Of a stretch of 64,000 nucleotides of DNA, positions 62,235 through 64,000 are shown piece by piece. The position numbers and the translations under genes are program-made. Within the stretch, counting starts at the first letter, position 1. Every line of letters begins with the position of its first letter. Under the pieces are notes generated by a model. It had not been told where the DNA came from, searched no databases, and worked only from the letters and a program-made list of their open reading frames with translations. Source of the DNA: Bartonella sp. M0177 (GTDB lineage Bacteria > Pseudomonadota > Alphaproteobacteria > Rhizobiales > Rhizobiaceae); contig NZ_JACFOY010000002.1 in assembly GCF_016102285.1 (NCBI RefSeq), positions 62,001-126,000 of the forward strand. Reading direction: 5' to 3'.

Positions 62235-62262
62235 TTGACGAAAACAAATTTGTTATTATAAA
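62235..62262 (+). promoter_or_regulatory. Promoter of fpr with palindrome in spacer
   Basis: TTGACG (62235-62240) and TATAAA (62257-62262) are 16 bp apart, about 100 bp before the fpr start. The palindrome ACAAATTTGT (62244-62253) fills the spacer and could be an operator. Confidence 0.5.
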
Positions 62263-62362
62263 GAAACTTCGCTTTATGATGTTGGCAGATCAACCGTTTG
62301 GCATTATATCATGCCTGAATTTGTCAAGTTTATCTGCTAAAGTTTATTAAGGAAGAATTCCG

Positions 62363-63193
62363 ATGACTACGCCTGTCGACAATGCAGCCTCGAATGCGAC
62401 TGCCACGCCGTCTTCATTTCCGATACCGGCAAATGTTTTTGCTTTGACTGTGCAGGATGTCAAACATTATACTGATAGGCTTTTCCGTTTCCGCCTGAAC
62501 CGGCCGGATAGTTTCCGTTTCCGGTCGGGCGAGTTTGTGATGATCGGCTTACCCAATGCCGAAAAACCGGTCTTCCGCGCCTATTCTATTGCAAGCCCGT
62601 TCTGGAGCGAGCAATTGGAGTTTTTTTCTATCAAGGTTCCGAATGGCCCGTTGACCGAGCATTTGCAAAAAATCAAAGTGGGCGACACCGTGCTGATGCG
62701 CAAAAAAGCCACTGGCACTCTGGTGCTGGACGCGCTTTTACCGGGTAAGCGGCTTTATCTCTTTTCGACAGGAACAGGTGTTGCACCTTTTGCAAGCCTT
62801 ATTCGTGATCCGGAAACTTATGAAAAATTCGAAGAAGTTATTCTTATCCAGACAACACGGCTTGTTGCCGAACTCGATTATGCGCGCGAACTTGTTGCGG
62901 ACTTAAGAAATGATCCTCTCATTGGCGAATTTTCCAGTCAGTTGAAATTCTATCCGATGACCACACGCGAACAATCCGAGCATATGGGGAGAATTACCGA
63001 CACAATGCGCAGTGGCGAGTTTTTCAAGCGTACCGGTTTGAAAAAGCTTGATCCGGAAACCGACCGCGCGATGATTTGCGGCTCGATGGCAATGCTCAAA
63101 GATTGTGCTGCTATGTGTCGTGATTTCGGCCTTGTCGAAGGCGCAAATAACGCCCCCGCTACCTATGTGGTTGAACGCGCTTTTGTCGATTGA
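62363..63193 (+). CDS. fpr: Ferredoxin/flavodoxin-NADP+ reductase
   Basis: The 276-residue FAD/NADP enzyme has FAD motif FRAYSIASPFWSEQLEFFSIKVPNGPLTEHL, NADP-binding STGTGVAPFASLIRDPETY and ICGSMAMLKDCAAMC, with the C-terminal Tyr/Val-rich end YVVERAFVD of the bacterial (alphaproteobacterial) FPR subclass. It moves electrons between NADPH and ferredoxin or flavodoxin, for example in oxidative stress and iron-sulfur supply. ATG 62363 follows AAGGAAG. A perfect octamer repeat array starts 28 bases after its stop. Confidence 0.95.
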   Translation: MTTPVDNAASNATATPSSFPIPANVFALTVQDVKHYTDRLFRFRLNRPDSFRFRSGEFVMIGLPNAEKPVFRAYSIASPFWSEQLEFFSIKVPNGPLTEHLQKIKVGDTVLMRKKATGTLVLDALLPGKRLYLFSTGTGVAPFASLIRDPETYEKFEEVILIQTTRLVAELDYARELVADLRNDPLIGEFSSQLKFYPMTTREQSEHMGRITDTMRSGEFFKRTGLKKLDPETDRAMICGSMAMLKDCAAMCRDFGLVEGANNAPATYVVERAFVD

Positions 63194-63220
63194 CAAAAGA
63201 ATAAAACTGTTTTTGGACAG

Positions 63221-63303
63221 GCTCGAAGGCTCGAAGGCTCGAAGGCTCGAAGGCTCGAAGGCTCGAAGGCTCGAAGGCTCGAAGGCTCGAAGGCTCGAAG
63301 GCT
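63221..63303. repeat. Perfect tandem repeat: ten copies of an 8-bp unit
   Basis: GCTCGAAG is repeated ten times without error from 63221 to 63300, followed by a partial GCT. It lies between the convergent fpr and eda genes, outside both coding regions. The unit contains the palindrome TTCGAA only as overlap TCGA, so single copies can form short hairpins. Such arrays change copy number by slipped-strand replication. Confidence 0.98.
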
Positions 63304-63391
63304 TTCCGTTATTGGCAATTCCGGTTGGTTTTTGCAAGGCTTTTATATTTTTTTGCCAAGCCCTTATATTTCAAGGGGCTTGACCGGTTTT

Positions 63392-64000
63392 TCAGGCAGC
63401 CAACTTTGATGCGTTTTTCGCAAGTTCGGTAATGGCTTTAAAATCACCGGCATCAATCAGTTTTTTCGGTGCAACCCACGAACCGCCAATACAAACGACA
63501 TTGGGTAGTTTCAGCCAATCTGCGGCGTTATTTTGCGAAATACCGCCTGTCGGGCAAAATTTGACCTCGGCAAAGGGGGAAGCCAGCGATTTGACGAAAT
63601 CAATGCTGCCGGCCGCCGTTGCAGGGAAAAATTTCAAACATTGGTAGCCTTCTTCGAGTGCGCCCATTAATTCGCTCGGTGTGACTGCTCCGGGAAGGAG
63701 CGGAATATCGCTATCCTCGGCAGCGTCGATGAGTTCGCCGGTTAGTCCCGGGCTCACAATAAATTTTGCCCCCGCACTTTCAGCGGATACATATTGATCG
63801 CTGTTCAAAATCGTACCAGCACCGACAATGGCATCAGGCACATCTTCCGAGACTGCATGGATGGCATCAAGCGCTGCGGGAGTGCGCAATGTGATTTCGA
63901 TCGCTTTCAGTCCCCCTTCGACAAGGGCGCGTGCAACCGGCACTGCATCTCCCAACCGTTCAATAACAAGAACCGGAATAACACTTTGTCCAAGCAGAAT
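63392..64000 (-). CDS. eda: KDPG/KHG aldolase (5' end outside window)
   Basis: The frame is open to the right edge, so the N-terminus is missing; 202 residues are visible. Motifs: LLGQSVIPVLVIERLGDAVPVARALVEGGLKAIEITLRTPAAL (catalytic Glu), AIVGAGTILN, FIVSPGLTGELI, LLPGAVTPSELM, Schiff-base lysine in CLKFFPAT and CPTGGISQNNA. It cleaves 2-keto-3-deoxy-6-phosphogluconate to pyruvate and glyceraldehyde-3-phosphate (Entner-Doudoroff) and/or 4-hydroxy-2-ketoglutarate. The TTG near 63955 is only an internal codon. Confidence 0.95.
   Translation of the reverse strand: MLLGQSVIPVLVIERLGDAVPVARALVEGGLKAIEITLRTPAALDAIHAVSEDVPDAIVGAGTILNSDQYVSAESAGAKFIVSPGLTGELIDAAEDSDIPLLPGAVTPSELMGALEEGYQCLKFFPATAAGSIDFVKSLASPFAEVKFCPTGGISQNNAADWLKLPNVVCIGGSWVAPKKLIDAGDFKAITELAKNASKLAA

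Noticed and set aside
62903-63383. Open frames on both strands through the octamer array (repeated LRAFEPSS on minus, RLEGSKAR on plus)
   Set aside because: The repetitive protein is only a by-product of an 8-bp repeat lacking stops. The minus frame is antisense to fpr, the plus frame overlaps its end, and neither has a ribosome site.
1-64000. CRISPR arrays, insertion sequences, prophage genes, tRNA or rRNA genes
   Set aside because: No spaced repeats, transposase/integrase motifs, phage genes, T-loop GTTCRA patterns with cloverleaf arms, or rRNA-like stretches were seen on either strand.

Overview
The window is ordinary alphaproteobacterial chromosome with no mobile elements. It has about 45% GC by eye and uses ATG/GTG/TTG starts. 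Its gene neighbourhoods are typical of Hyphomicrobiales (Rhizobiales): split pntAa-pntAb-pntB, CnoX/LON-domain/Trm112, a COG0523 GTPase beside a WD40 protein, dadA-alr opposite an Lrp regulator, and a tandem glycine riboswitch ahead of gcvTHP. The moderate GC and protein style suggest Bartonellaceae, most likely a gut-type Bartonella such as the bee-associated B. apis group. That placement is inference; no 16S gene is present.

Layout. 0-1.5 kb: end of an AsmA-like protein and a MOSC protein. 1.9-9.4 kb: a signalling/transport island. A minus-strand operon encodes an OmpR-type regulator, a solute-binding protein and a TctE/QseC-type histidine kinase. Opposite it lies a paralogous binding protein with a fused two-domain permease and an ATPase (FbpABC/AfuABC type). 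9.8-15 kb: aldo/keto reductase, a tiny membrane protein and an AaeXAB-like efflux operon. 15.3-19 kb: rsmE, gshA and a baeRF-like protein. 19-24.6 kb: TPR lipoprotein, rpsU, a possible sRNA, a MaoC protein, a SAF-domain oxidoreductase and NnrS. 24.7-27.8 kb: transhydrogenase pntAa-pntAb-pntB. 28-35 kb: class I amidotransferase, LacI and MarR regulators, creatininase-like protein, COG0523 + WD40, and an old-yellow-enzyme reductase. 35-43 kb: tex, the metNIQ-type importer, small proteins, and asd with an amino-acid-controlled leader. 43.8-48.1 kb: leuB, Trm112, LON-domain protein, CnoX, PrdX-like protein and crcB. 48.3-52.8 kb: glycine riboswitch and gcvTHP. 53-58.5 kb: dadA-alr, an Lrp regulator, lldD and a CueR-like regulator. 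58.8-64 kb: NCS2 permease, phosphohexomutase + ABM monooxygenase, fpr, a 10-copy octamer repeat and eda.

Three results stand out. (1) Ahead of asd there is a complete attenuator: promoter, strong Shine-Dalgarno, and a 38-codon leader ORF ending in Thr/Ile/Lys codons, the products made from aspartate semialdehyde. Mutually exclusive hairpins follow, one of which covers the asd ribosome site. (2) A three-component sensing cassette (binding protein + kinase + regulator) is paired with an ABC importer whose binding protein is its paralogue. The promoter gap between them carries three 7-mers at exact 11-bp spacing, a PhoB/OmpR-type operator layout. (3) A free-standing extended -10 promoter lies about 80 bp ahead of a good terminator in the rpsU-MaoC gap and may define a small RNA.

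All assignments come from reading motifs and context. No database search or folding program was run.
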